Part shown: piece by piece, positions 17,399-26,217 of the stretch
Layout: every line of letters starts with the position of its first letter
Position numbering within the stretch: the stretch's first letter is position 1
Source: Rhynchopus sp. YZ270_cl-10
Taxonomy: Eukaryota; Euglenozoa; Diplonemea; Diplonemida; Diplonemidae
DNA length: 64,000 nucleotides
Assembly: GCA_964035575.1 (NCBI GenBank)
Contig: OZ037854.1
Location: 1,488,001 to 1,552,000, forward strand
Direction: 5' to 3'
Notes under the pieces: generated by a model
Told to the model about the DNA's origin: nothing
What the model saw: only the letters and a program-made list of their open reading frames with translations
Database searches by the model: none
Program-made: the position numbers and the translations under genes

Positions 17399-17436
17399 GA
17401 CCCTGACCCACCTCCAACAAGACAACCCTGTCTTGT
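17399..17436 (+). promoter_or_regulatory. Orphan Pol III-type upstream element
   Basis: GACCCTGACCCACCTCCAAC plus the perfect inverted repeat ACAAGACA/TGTCTTGT, as before RNA-X. It predicts a transcript from about 17460. Copies at 29499-29536 and 56781-56818. Confidence 0.78.
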
Positions 17437-17459
17437 ATCCCTGTGTTTGTTGCACTATC

Positions 17460-17620
17460 CAGAGAGCAGAAATGAGGGGAGACTACACCACCGACGGTGC
17501 TTCAGCCTACAGGAGCATGCTGGAATGTGAATGCTGCATGACAGCATTCACAATTTCACCTTTGGTGAGATGGAGATGAGCGCAAAGGTGCAAAAATGCA
17601 CAACAAAAACTGAGGAAGAG
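17460..17620 (+). ncRNA. RNA-Y, candidate RNA behind an orphan Pol III element
   Basis: The predicted start is about 24 nt after the element. The sequence has a strong hairpin GTGAATGCTG-CATGA-CAGCATTCAC at 17526-17550 and GTGCA-AAAA-TGCAC near 17588. No T4 run occurs until about 17834, so the 3' end is unknown and this may be a truncated gene. Confidence 0.3.
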
Positions 17621-17678
17621 GCATCCATACTCCCCAGAAGGGACGTGCGCACCTGCAGCCAAAAATTCTCCTGTGCTT

Positions 17679-17843
17679 AATATCATGCGCGCTGGGGATG
17701 CCGAAATAGCTAAACTGTTGCAAGAAGTGGGACTAATTCCCAGGCAGTTGCCCTGTACAACATGCAAGTCCACAATGCCAGAAACACTGTACTGGACACC
17801 AAGATACTCCAAGAAGATCGCAAACTGGCCTTATTTTAGGTGA
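17679..17843 (+). pseudogene. Possible coding relict (transposase-like N-terminus)
   Basis: An open frame reads LLQEVGLIPRQLPCTTCKST and then MPETLYWTPRYSKK before a stop. A GLIP segment followed by a CxxC pair is reminiscent of the zinc-binding N-terminus of ISXO2/Merlin transposases, but only about 55 codons remain and the catalytic part is absent. It could also be chance. Confidence 0.22.
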
Positions 17844-17991
17844 AATGACCTAATGCAGAGTGCAGCGGAACAGGGGAGACAAATAAAGTTTCCTGTACCA
17901 TGCAACACCCAAGACACTTTTGCACAAGTGAAGCAAAAACAAGCTCAGAAATAAAAAGCTCTTCAAAGGTTTTCCACCCAGACCCATTATT

Positions 17992-18110
17992 GGATTCGGC
18001 CATACTCTGGTGAATACACCTCATCCCGCCTGATTTGAGAAGTTAAGCACCAGCAGGCCTGGATAGTACTGGCGTGGGTGACCAGCTGGGAAGTCCGGGT
18101 GCTTGAATCC
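17992..18110 (+). rRNA. 5S rRNA
   Basis: Identical 5S core in plus orientation, 0.75 kb after the previous one, followed by T6. Confidence 0.96.
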
Positions 18111-18193
18111 TTTTTTCCTTATTTGTGGTGTAACACACAGAAGTTGGTTGAAAAGTGAACTGATAGTATTCAGCGCAAAGCATGATTATTGAA

Positions 18194-18265
18194 GGGTATA
18201 TAGCTCAGTGGTAGAGCATTCGGCTGCAGTCCGAACGGTCCCTGGTTCGAACCCGGGTGTGCCCT
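18194..18265 (+). tRNA. tRNA-Cys(GCA)
   Basis: Acceptor GGGTATA/TGTGCCC, discriminator T as usual for Cys, anticodon loop CTGCAGT. Confidence 0.95.
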
Positions 18266-18366
18266 CTCTTTTTGTTTCAAGACCAGATTTTCTCTTGAGT
18301 GTTACTTCTCCCTTTTTGGTTTTGAATTCCATCCCCACCTTGTAAAGATTCGTTTAAGAAATGTAA

Positions 18367-18439
18367 GGGGGTTTAGCTCAAATGGTAGAGCGCTCGCTCA
18401 GCATGCGAGAGGTAGAGGGATCGATACCCTCAATCTCCA
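18367..18439 (+). tRNA. tRNA-Ala(AGC), C33
   Basis: Acceptor GGGGGTT/AATCTCC with G3-U70; anticodon loop TCAGCAT has C33. The T-loop reads ATCGATA, with A at position 54, which is unusual outside initiators. Confidence 0.92.
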
Positions 18440-18530
18440 AACATTTTTTGGCTTGGAAACACTGTTGTGATATTTCCAGATCTCGATTCTTTTTGGTACC
18501 AAAGAAAAAGAAGGAAGCGACAGAATTGTA

Positions 18531-18602
18531 TCTCCTATGGTGTAGTGGTTAGCACTCGAGACTCTGAATCTCGCGACCGCGGTTCGAATCCGCGTAGGAG
18601 AA
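18531..18602 (+). tRNA. tRNA-Gln(CTG)
   Basis: Acceptor TCTCCTA/TAGGAGA, anticodon loop CTCTGAA. The body is near-identical to Gln(TTG) at 39302. Confidence 0.95.
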
Positions 18603-18695
18603 CTTTCCTTTTTCTCCGTTTCGTCCCTTGTTATTCTCCTCTGTGACTGGTTGAAACGCATTCCCACTTCCATATTCTTGTTGGCTTTTATTGAA

Positions 18696-18777
18696 GGCGA
18701 GATGGCCGAGTGGTCTAAGGCGCCAGGTTAAGGCCCTGGTCCCTTCGGGGGCGTGGGTTCAAACCCCACTCTCGTCA
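18696..18777 (+). tRNA. tRNA-Leu(AAG)
   Basis: Class II; acceptor GGCGAGA/TCTCGTC; anticodon stem CCAGG/CCTGG with loop TTAAGGC. Confidence 0.95.
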
Positions 18778-18866
18778 CTTGTTATTCTTTTTCATTTTCA
18801 TTTTCAATCTATCCCTTTTGTTTTGTTTTCAAGATTGTGCAAAACACAAAAAGCACACTTGTCAGG

Positions 18867-18939
18867 TCCTCCTTGGCGCAGTCGGTAGCGCGTCAGGCTG
18901 TTAACCTGCAGGTCGTTGGTTCGAACCCAACAGGAGGAG
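18867..18939 (+). tRNA. tRNA-Asn(GTT)
   Basis: Acceptor TCCTCCT/AGGAGGA, discriminator G, anticodon loop CTGTTAA. A second locus lies in block C. Confidence 0.95.
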
Positions 18940-18998
18940 ACTTTTTTCCCTTCTCAAACCATTTTCTGTTCTTTGCAAAAGTCATAAAAAACTGGGAA

Positions 18999-19080
18999 GG
19001 CGAGATGGCCGAGCGGTCTAAGGCGCCAGGTTTAGGCCCTGGTCTCTTCGGAGGCGTGGGTTCAAACCCCACTCTCGTCA
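18999..19080 (+). tRNA. tRNA-Leu(TAG)
   Basis: Differs from Leu(AAG) at 18696 in a handful of bases, including the anticodon loop TTTAGGC. Confidence 0.95.
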
Positions 19081-19144
19081 CGTTATTACCATTTTTCCGC
19101 AGAAAACCCACCTCTTGTGGAAAACAGTTCCGGTCATTATTGTA

Positions 19145-19217
19145 GCAGCTATCGTCTAGTGGTTAGGACGCTCGCCTCACACGCGAGAGATCGTCGGTTC
19201 AATCCCGACTAGCTGTA
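19145..19217 (+). tRNA. tRNA-Val(CAC)
   Basis: Acceptor GCAGCTA/TAGCTGT, anticodon stem CTCGC/GCGAG, loop CTCACAC. Confidence 0.94.
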
Positions 19218-19307
19218 ATTTCTTTTTGAACTTTCCTTCACATTTTCGTTCAATGCAACGATCGAAAAGATGTCCCCATGCAGATAATAGTTTTGCCTAT
19301 TATCAGA

Positions 19308-19379
19308 TCCGCTGTAGTATAGTGGTTAGAACAGCCGGCTCTCACCCGGCAGACCGGGGTTCAATTCCCCGCAGCGGAA
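19308..19379 (+). tRNA. tRNA-Glu(CTC)
   Basis: Acceptor TCCGCTG/CAGCGGA, anticodon stem GCCGG/CCGGC, loop CTCTCAC. Confidence 0.95.
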
Positions 19380-19472
19380 AATACTTTTTTTAGACCAAGT
19401 TTTGGAGAGAAGAATTTCTGACTTTTGAATATTAACGCCATCATGTAAATCTGGATGAAGAAAATAATCAGT

Positions 19473-19544
19473 GGCTTAGTGGTCTAGTGGCATGATTCTC
19501 GCTTCGGGTGCGAGAGGTCCAGGGTTCGATTCCCTGCTGAGCCC
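19473..19544 (+). tRNA. tRNA-Pro(CGG)
   Basis: Body as Pro(TGG) at 2372, anticodon loop TTCGGGT. Confidence 0.95.
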
Positions 19545-19758
19545 CTCTTTTTATTTAGGTAGTTTCTTGCTTGGGAATTGTTTAGAAAAATTATTTCCAC
19601 ATCTTTTCGACCACCAAAATCCCAAGATGAGGAAGTTTGGAAAAGTGCATTTTTGTGAAAGTATTTTGCCATATCTTTGTTGTCACCAAAATCCCAAGAT
19701 AGTGAGAGAATCTTGAAAAATCATTTTCCATATTTTCACTTCCCAGTGAAAAAGAGAA

Positions 19759-19831
19759 TACCCATGGTGGGGATCGAACCCACAATCTTTCGCTTAGGAA
19801 GCGAACGCCTTATCCATTGGGCTACACGGGC
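19759..19831 (-). tRNA. tRNA-Arg(CCT)
   Basis: Acceptor GCCCGTG/CATGGGT with G-U pairs, anticodon stem TTCGC/GCGAA, loop TTCCTAA. Confidence 0.93.
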
Positions 19832-19937
19832 CTAATAGTTTTACCTTCTTTCCTTTTCTCTGGGGTGGTCAAATTTAGGACAAGAGACTTTTCTGCATGA
19901 CCACCCCACAATGATTCTTTGGTTTAAATGAATGTGA

Positions 19938-20010
19938 GCCTCCCTAGCTCAGTCGGTAGAGCGCAAGGCCCTTAACCTTGTGGTCGCGGGTTCGAGCCCC
20001 GCGGGAGGTG
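19938..20010 (+). tRNA. tRNA-Lys(CTT), C33
   Basis: Acceptor GCCTCCC/GGGAGGT, discriminator G. Anticodon stem CAAGG/CCTTG closes loop CCCTTAA, so position 33 is C. The second locus at 39127 has the same loop. Confidence 0.94.
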
Positions 20011-20320
20011 CTTTTCTTTTTGAATGTTTACGATTTTGCAGGTTTCTGAGATTTTGAGGCAAATGAAAACCAAAAAATATTTCCTCCACTTGATCTCAGT
20101 TCTGTTTCGTTGGCAAGTTGAGAGTGGAATTTGGGTGAAAATATGTGTTTTCCGAACCAACACAGGACTCCCACCGACCGGTGTAGGTTTTGCGTTCAAC
20201 CAGGTGTGAACTGCTTCCACTCGCGAAAAGTGCCAGACCCTTTTGCTGGGGATAGCACGTTTCAGCCCCACAACTTATCTCCTTTCTGGGCATGTCCAGT
20301 GTGCTCAGCTGCCGCTTCTT

Positions 20321-20731
20321 GGCGACTCACCAGTACAGAATGGTGGAATCCAGCACAGAACGGAATGGCTGGGAAATCCTTAGCAATCCATAATTCAGAT
20401 GGAAAAACTCCTGACCTGGCTATTGAATTTTCGGATCATTTTCTCAGTCACAATGCAAGCACAGAATGGAAACCAAAACCAAGCACAGAATGGAACACGG
20501 CTATAAGACTCCAGCCATTCCATTCTGTGCTGGTTTTTCGTTTCCATTCTGTGCTTGCATTGTGACTGAGAAAATGATCTGAAAATTCAATACCCGGGTC
20601 AGGAGTTTTTTTTTCCACTCCTAACAAATCCTTACAGTAAGCCTATAAGTCTCCAGCCATTCCATTCTGTGCTGGTTTTTGGAGCCCATTCTGTGAGCAC
20701 TCGCTCGGGCCTGTACTGGAGAAAAGCGGCC
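20321..20731. mobile_element. Small non-autonomous element related to the 2-kb insertion
   Basis: The left end GGCGACTCACCAGTACAG and right end CCTGTACTGGAGAAAAGCGGCC match the ends of the 2,060-bp element at 21704. The interior has inverted CCATTCCATTCTGTGCT arms, as in the larger element (CCATTCCAGAATGTGCT). No clean target duplication is seen; the flanks carry an imperfect 24-bp direct repeat (20296-20320 and 20767-20789). Copies at 32421-32831 and 59703-60113. Confidence 0.5.
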
Positions 20732-20828
20732 AGGCCATCTCCCTTCTGCGTTCCTGCCTGTCACATCCAGTGCTCAGTTGCTGCTTCTTCAGCACAACTG
20801 CATCACATCACATCACCAAAAAATAGAA

Positions 20829-20900
20829 AGGCAACTGGGGGGATCGAACCCCCGACCCTTGGTTTACAAGACCAATGCTCTGCCACTGAGCTAAATCGCC
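20829..20900 (-). tRNA. tRNA-Thr(TGT)
   Basis: Acceptor GGCGATT/AGTTGCC, anticodon loop CTTGTAA. This is the only Thr isoacceptor here with a normal U33. Confidence 0.94.
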
Positions 20901-20982
20901 GCTGATTAAGATGCTTTTGCTGTTTCTCCTGCGAAGAAGTTTTTCAAGACAACACAGAAAGGAAAGTGTGTAAAAAAAGAAA

Positions 20983-21053
20983 TGACCCTAGACGGAATCG
21001 AACCGCCGTTGATGGATTTGGAATCCATAGTGCTACCGCTACACCATAGGGCC
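20983..21053 (-). tRNA. tRNA-Trp(CCA)
   Basis: Acceptor GGCCCTA/TAGGGTC, anticodon stem ATGGA/TCCAT, loop TTCCAAA. Confidence 0.94.
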
Positions 21054-21138
21054 CATGATTTAGGGCTTCAATGCGTTTAGCATGAAGGTGGAAATTTTGC
21101 TGAAAATCCCACACAAAGGAAAAAGACACACAAAAAAG

Positions 21139-21211
21139 TGCGAGGTGCCAGGATCGAACTGACGACCTTAGGATTATGGGACCTACGCGCTCCCGACTGC
21201 GCCAACCTCGC
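21139..21211 (-). tRNA. Elongator tRNA-Met(CAT), C33
   Basis: Acceptor GCGAGGT/ACCTCGC, anticodon loop CCCATAA with C33, normal T-loop TTCGATC. It lacks the initiator hallmarks seen at 3234. Confidence 0.92.
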
Positions 21212-21335
21212 CTTGATATTATCGTATCATTAAGAAATACATGGGGTGCAAATTTCTACAGGTTTGTGTGGCAAAAAAATTTTTTTGAGCCAAAAAATTT
21301 TATGGGCTTCTGTGAAAACAATGACAGTTGTAGAA

Positions 21336-21419
21336 CCTCTCGTAGCTCAATTGGTAGAGCGCTCGACTGTAGAATACTCGGTTATCGAGCGGTCGCTGGT
21401 TCGATTCCGGCCGAGAGGA
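21336..21419 (+). tRNA. tRNA-Tyr(GTA) with 11-nt intron
   Basis: Acceptor CCTCTCG/CGAGAGG. The anticodon arm CTCGA CTGTAG is followed by intron AATACTCGGTT (11 nt), then A and TCGAG, so the intron sits one base 3' of the anticodon. In trypanosomes tRNA-Tyr is also the intron-bearing tRNA, with an 11-nt intron. Confidence 0.95.
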
Positions 21420-21496
21420 TTTTTTTCGTTTTCGTGTTCCAGATTATTTTCTGCAAACAGATGACTGCCTAAAAACAAAGAACGGTGAGAATTACA

Positions 21497-21578
21497 GCAG
21501 TCGTATCCAAGTGGTTACGGAGGTGGACTAGAAATCCATTGGGCTCTGCCCGCGCAGGTTCAAGTCCTGCCGACTGCG
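21497..21578 (+). tRNA. tRNA-Ser(AGA)
   Basis: Class II; acceptor GCAGTCG/CGACTGC, discriminator G, anticodon loop CTAGAAA. Confidence 0.95.
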
Positions 21579-21904
21579 ATTCATTTTTTGTTCACGAATT
21601 TTCGTGCATTTTCGTCGTTTCTGTGCTCATTTTAGACCATTTTGATGCGCGAAATTAAATCAGAGTGAAGATTGTATCCTCGGTAGTATAGAGGTCAGTA
21701 TTTGGCGACTATCAAGTACATTCGGACGCAACCAAGCACATTCTGGAAACGAAAACCAAGCACATTCTGGACGGATCCAGACTTGACCCACTTACAGGCC
21801 AAAAAAAATTTTTCTACACAAAAAAAAATTTTTTTTCACAGAACAAGATTTTTGAGAAAATTTTTCACGCCAAAACTTTGTCTCACCTGAAAATGACAAA
21901 AAAT

Positions 21905-22295
21905 GTAACCTACACCAGCCAGATAACACAACCTAGAACCTGCAGGTTCCCGCACACCCGCACAACCACACCAGCCAGATAACGCTGCCAGAACCCCGCA
22001 CACCCGCACAACCACACGAACCAGCTAAGGACCGCAAACCCGCGCACCCGTCAACCCGCAAACCCGCACAACCACCAGCCAGATAACGCAACCTAGAACC
22101 AGCAGGTTCCCGCACACCCGCACAACCACACCAGCCAGATAACGCTTCCAGAACCCCGCACACCCGCACAACCACACGAACCAGCTAAGGACCGCAAACC
22201 CGCGCACCCGTCAACCCGCAAACCCGCACAACCACCAGCCAGATAACGCAACTTAGAACCAGCAGGTTCCCGAACACCCGCACCCAACAGCCAGT
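21905..22295 (+). repeat. ~160-bp GC-rich tandem repeat inside the transposon
   Basis: AGATAAC(G/A)CAAC(C/T)TAGAACC recurs at about 160-bp intervals (21920, 22081, 22241), each unit with several CGCACACCCGCACAACC blocks. Confidence 0.88.
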
Positions 22296-22339
22296 TAAAA
22301 CAAACCAGGCAGACAACCTTAGATCCATAATTCACTTTT

Positions 22340-22540
22340 CGGGTTCTGGGGTTTGAACCTCCAACACCGAAGAAACTCTTATGTGTGGAACCTGCGTGCT
22401 ACACACTAGGACACTTAGTCCTCCTTAGTGAAAATCCTTATGGAAGACATAGTGTCCTAGTGGGTACCACACAGGTCCCTTACAGTGTGGATTCTTATTG
22501 GTTGGAGGTTCAAACCCCTGAGGGAGCAGTTTTTGTTTCC
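22340..22540. repeat. Inverted pair of tRNA-like modules
   Basis: Minus strand 22340-22435 and plus strand 22440-22535 share AGTGTCCTAGTG (A-box-like), a divergent middle and GGTTGGAGGTTCAAACCCC (B-box-like). Neither folds into a complete tRNA. Confidence 0.6.
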
Positions 22541-22559
22541 ACCAATGAATCCTTAAGGA

Positions 22560-23480
22560 TTTGTTAGGGGAAAAGTGAATTCTGGATTGCTCAGGATTTC
22601 CCAGCCATTCCAGAATGTGCTTGCATCTCAGAAAAGGGCACTTTTTCGTTTCAAACCAAAAAGTGCCCTTTTCCGAGATGCAAGTACATTCTGGAATGGC
22701 TGGGAAATCCTTAAGGATCCAGAATTCACTTTTCCTTAAGGATTTGTTAGGGGAAAAGTGAATTCTGGATTGCTCAGGATTTCCCAGCCATTCCAGAATG
22801 TACTTGCATCTCAGAAAAGTGCACTTTTTCGTTAAAAACCAAAAAGTGTCCTTTTCTGAGATGCAAGCACATTCTGGAATGGCTGGGAAATCCTTAAGGA
22901 TCCAGAATTCACTTTTCCTTAAGGATTTGTTAGGGGAAAAGTGAATTATGGATTGCTCAGGATTTCCCAGCCATTCCAGAATGTACTTGCATCTCAGAAA
23001 AGTGCACTTTTTCGTTAAAAACCAAAAAGTGTCCTTTTCTGAGATGCAAGCACATTCTGGAATGGCTGGGAAATCCTGAGCAATCCAGAATTCACTTTTC
23101 CCCTAACAAATCCTTAAGGAAAAGTGAATTCTGGATCCTTAAGGAATTCCCAGCCATTCCAGAATGTACTTGCATCTCAGAAAAGTGCACTTTTTCGTTA
23201 AAAACCAAAAAGTGCACTTTTCTCAGATGCAAGTACATTCTGGAATGGCTGGGAATTCCTTAAGGATCCAGAATTCACATTTCCTTAAGGATTTGCTAGG
23301 GGAAAAGTGAATTCTGGATTGCTCAGGAATTCCCAGCCATTCCAGAATGTGCTTGCATCTGAGAAAAGTGCACTTTTTGGTTTTTAACGAAAAAGTGCAC
23401 TTTTCTGAGATGCAAGTACATTCTGGAATGGCTGGGAATTCCTTAAGGATCCAGAATTCACTTTTCCTTAAGGATTTCAC
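22560..23480. repeat. Array of ~180-bp near-perfect palindromes
   Basis: Five units. Each has TTCCCAGCCATTCCAGAATG, CTTGCATCTCAGAAAAG and a short centre, followed by their reverse complements. Starts near 22560, 22742 and 22924 are 182 bp apart. Intra-unit arms are about 75-80 bp. Confidence 0.92.
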
Positions 23481-23878
23481 TGCAGGAAAATACCGGAAAA
23501 TTTCTGACCCGGGTATTGAATATCCGGACCCTATTCTCAAAAAAATGCAAGCACATTCTGAAACCAAAATGCAAGCACATTCTGGAAATCGTTATTTTTC
23601 TGAAAACCAAGCACATTCTGGAAACGAAAACCAAGCACAGTCTGGAACACGGCTATAAGGCCCCGGCTATTCCAGAATGTGCTTGGTTTTCGTTTCCAGA
23701 ATGTGCTTACATTTTGGGGTCCAGAATGTGCGTATTCGCACCAGGCTGTACTGGAATATGGCCCAGTATTTCCGCCTGTCACGCGGAAGACCCGGGTTCA
23801 ATTCCCGGCCGGGGAATTCTTTTTTGTACAGGGCTCACATTCATTGTTTCGTTTCTTTTCTGATGAAAATCAAATCAG

Positions 23879-23951
23879 GCCCCGTTGGCGCAATGGATAG
23901 CGCGTTGGACTTCGAATCCAAAGGTTGCGGGTTCGAGTCCCGCACGGGGTT
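23879..23951 (+). tRNA. tRNA-Arg(TCG)
   Basis: Acceptor GCCCCGT/ACGGGGT, anticodon loop CTTCGAA. It lies at the junction where block B is duplicated. Confidence 0.95.
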
Positions 23952-24238
23952 AACTTTTTGAATTCCCATCACATACAAGTGCTTGCTGCAACCCATTTGT
24001 ATATTGCCTGCAAAACCATGTGTGCAACCATTTGTGGCACTGGTACCACATATACCCCTTCAGAAACCACTGTTGACTCTTATGAATATACTTGTGTAAG
24101 CCTCTCACCTAAGCATATTCTGTGCAGACCCTTCCCAGTGACCAATAGGTTAGGTACGAAAAAGCGACCATATTTAGGACACTGGAAGAAGGCTTACCAG
24201 TTCACGTTGGAGCTTAGAACATTGTAGAGAAAAAAGGC

Positions 24239-24350
24239 AACCAACGATTTCTAAAGCTACAGTTTCTGTACTTCATTGGTATGGAAGCATGAAGATTATA
24301 TCTTCTCACACAACTTTGTCAAACATGGCCAGTCTCGAAAGAGACTGGCC
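24239..24350 (+). ncRNA. SL RNA: Spliced-leader RNA
   Basis: Counterpart of the gene at 12572 in the second block B. One A fewer before the terminal hairpin. Confidence 0.95.
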
Positions 24351-24672
24351 TTTTTTACGTTAGCATGATCGTCTTGTGCACAAGAAGCAAACCCAAAAAC
24401 ACACACGATTCACACATGACATAACACACAAGTGCTTACTGCACCCCATTTTTATATCGCCTGCAAAACCATATTTGTGACACTTGTTCCCCTTCAGAAG
24501 CCACTGTTGACTCTGTCGAATATCCTTCTGTAGGATCACACTTAAGGATATTTTTATGTAGAACCTTCACAGTGACCAAGATGTCAGGTACGAAAAAGCA
24601 ACCGTATTATAGACATTGGCAGAAGGCTTCCCAGAACAAGTGGGTACCTAGAACATTGTAGAGAAAAAGGGC

Positions 24673-24784
24673 AACCAACGATTTCTAAAGCTACAGTTTC
24701 TGTACTTCATTGGTATGGAAGCATGAAGATTATATCTTCTCACACAACTTTGTCAAACATGGCCAGTCTCGAAAGAGACTGGCC
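24673..24784 (+). ncRNA. SL RNA: Spliced-leader RNA (extra module)
   Basis: Extra SL gene that exists only in the second block B. Its 434-bp module is a near-copy of the adjacent one. Confidence 0.95.
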
Positions 24785-25106
24785 TTTTTTACGTTAGCAT
24801 GATCGTCTTGTGCACAAGAAGCAAACCCAAAAACACACACGATTCACACATGACATAACACACAAGTGCTTACTGCACCCCATTTTTATATCGCCTGCAA
24901 AACCATATTTGTGACACTTGTTCCCCTTCAGAAGCCACTGTTGACTCTGTCGAATATCCTTCTGTAGGATCACACTTAAGGATATTTTTATGTAGAACCT
25001 TCACAGTGACCAAGATGTCAGGTACGAAAAAGCAACCGTATTATAGACATTGGCAGAAGGCTTCCCAGAACAAGTGGGTACCTAGAACATTGTAGAGAAA
25101 AAGGGC

Positions 25107-25218
25107 AACCAACGATTTCTAAAGCTACAGTTTCTGTACTTCATTGGTATGGAAGCATGAAGATTATATTCTTCACACAACTTTGTCAAAACATGGCCAG
25201 TTTCGAAAGAGACTGGCC
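25107..25218 (+). ncRNA. SL RNA: Spliced-leader RNA
   Basis: Copy of 13007-13118 at +12100. Confidence 0.95.
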
Positions 25219-25525
25219 TTTTTTACGTTAACATCACCTTGTGCAAACCCAAAAAACACACATGATTCCCATGTTCTTCGAATATTTTGGTGATTAGGAT
25301 ATGTGTAATGCTCAGATTAAATTGTACGACCACGCAATTGACTCAAATGAGCCCAAATATCCCGTATTCCCAAGATTTTTGGACTTTCGAGCACATTGGG
25401 CATCCTTAGGTATGTTTATAAGCCACTCTACGGCTATGTTAGAAAAAAAACCCACCATAATAATGATACATATGGCATGATTCCCAGAACATGTTGGCAC
25501 TTAGAACATTGTAGAGAAAAAGGGC

Positions 25526-25637
25526 AACCAACGATTTCTAAAGCTACAGTTTCTGTACTTCATTGGTATGGAAGCATGAAGATTATTCTTCTCACACAAC
25601 TTTGTCAAAACATGGCCAGTTTCGAAAGAGACTGGCC
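25526..25637 (+). ncRNA. SL RNA: Spliced-leader RNA
   Basis: Copy of 13426-13537 at +12100. Confidence 0.95.
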
Positions 25638-25783
25638 TTTTTTACGTTAACACGATCGTCTTGTGCACAAGAAGCAAAAAAAACCCACACAACAACAGCA
25701 GAAGTTTAGAACCACATTCAGACCCTGACCCAACTCCAACAAGGGGCCCCTGTCTTGTCAACCACCTTGTGCATATATACTGG

Positions 25784-25886
25784 ACCCCAGAAATGGGACA
25801 TCCGTTAAAATTGGATCGATACAGAGAAGATTAGCATGGTCCCTGCGCAAGGATGACACGCATTAATCGAGAAAGTATCAACTTTT
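25784..25886 (+). ncRNA. U6: U6 snRNA
   Basis: Copy of 13684-13786, with the same upstream element and T9 stop. Confidence 0.96.
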
Positions 25887-26105
25887 TTTTTGTCCCCCGG
25901 ATCACACGTATTTTTTACACTGGTGTCTTCTTCATGCTTCCCAGACCAACACATATGTGCAGACATACCCATCACCCACAGGTGGCAAGTGGCAGGCTGC
26001 AGTGACCCATTGAAATATTGGTTTCAAAAAACGACCATATGGTTTATGCTACTGGCATGCTTCCCTGAGCATATACATGTCGAAAGCTGTGTAGAGAAAA
26101 AGAGC

Positions 26106-26217
26106 AACCAACGATTTCTAAAGCTACAGTTTCTGTACTTCATTGGTATGGAAGCATGAAGATTACTCTTCTCACACAACTTTGTCAAAACATGGCCGGT
26201 TTCGAAAGAGACTGGCC
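26106..26217 (+). ncRNA. SL RNA: Spliced-leader RNA
   Basis: Copy of 14006-14117. Confidence 0.95.

Larger units (their letters stand above)
21704..23763. mobile_element. 2,060-bp non-autonomous DNA transposon in tRNA-Asp
   Basis: Flanked by 8-bp target duplications CAGTATTT (21696-21703 and 23764-23771). The empty site survives intact in the third block B at 61059-61130. Termini are imperfect inverted repeats (GGCGACTATCAAGTACA against GGCCATATTCCAGTACA). No transposase frame is seen. Contents in order: AT-rich start, GC-rich ~160-bp tandem repeat, an inverted pair of tRNA-like modules, then ~180-bp palindromes. An 8-bp duplication and GG-starting ends would fit Merlin/ISXO2 or hAT-like mobilisation. 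Confidence 0.93.
21677..23816 (+). pseudogene. tRNA-Asp(GTC) interrupted by a transposon
   Basis: The 5' part (21677-21703, up to the D-arm and first anticodon-stem bases) and the 3' part (23772-23816) are separated by a 2,060-bp element plus the duplicated CAGTATTT. The gene is otherwise identical to the intact copies at 2735 and 61059. It is unlikely to yield functional tRNA. Confidence 0.96.
12295..23961. repeat. Block B, first copy (duplicated segment)
   Basis: This 11.7-kb stretch from the second SL gene to just after tRNA-Arg(TCG) is repeated head to tail at 23962-36061. The second copy is 433 bp longer because it holds one more SL module. Confidence 0.95.

Noticed and set aside
22340-22540. 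Functional tRNA-Leu or tRNA-Sec inside the transposon
   Set aside because: B-box-like cores are present, but no acceptor or anticodon stem can be built on either strand.
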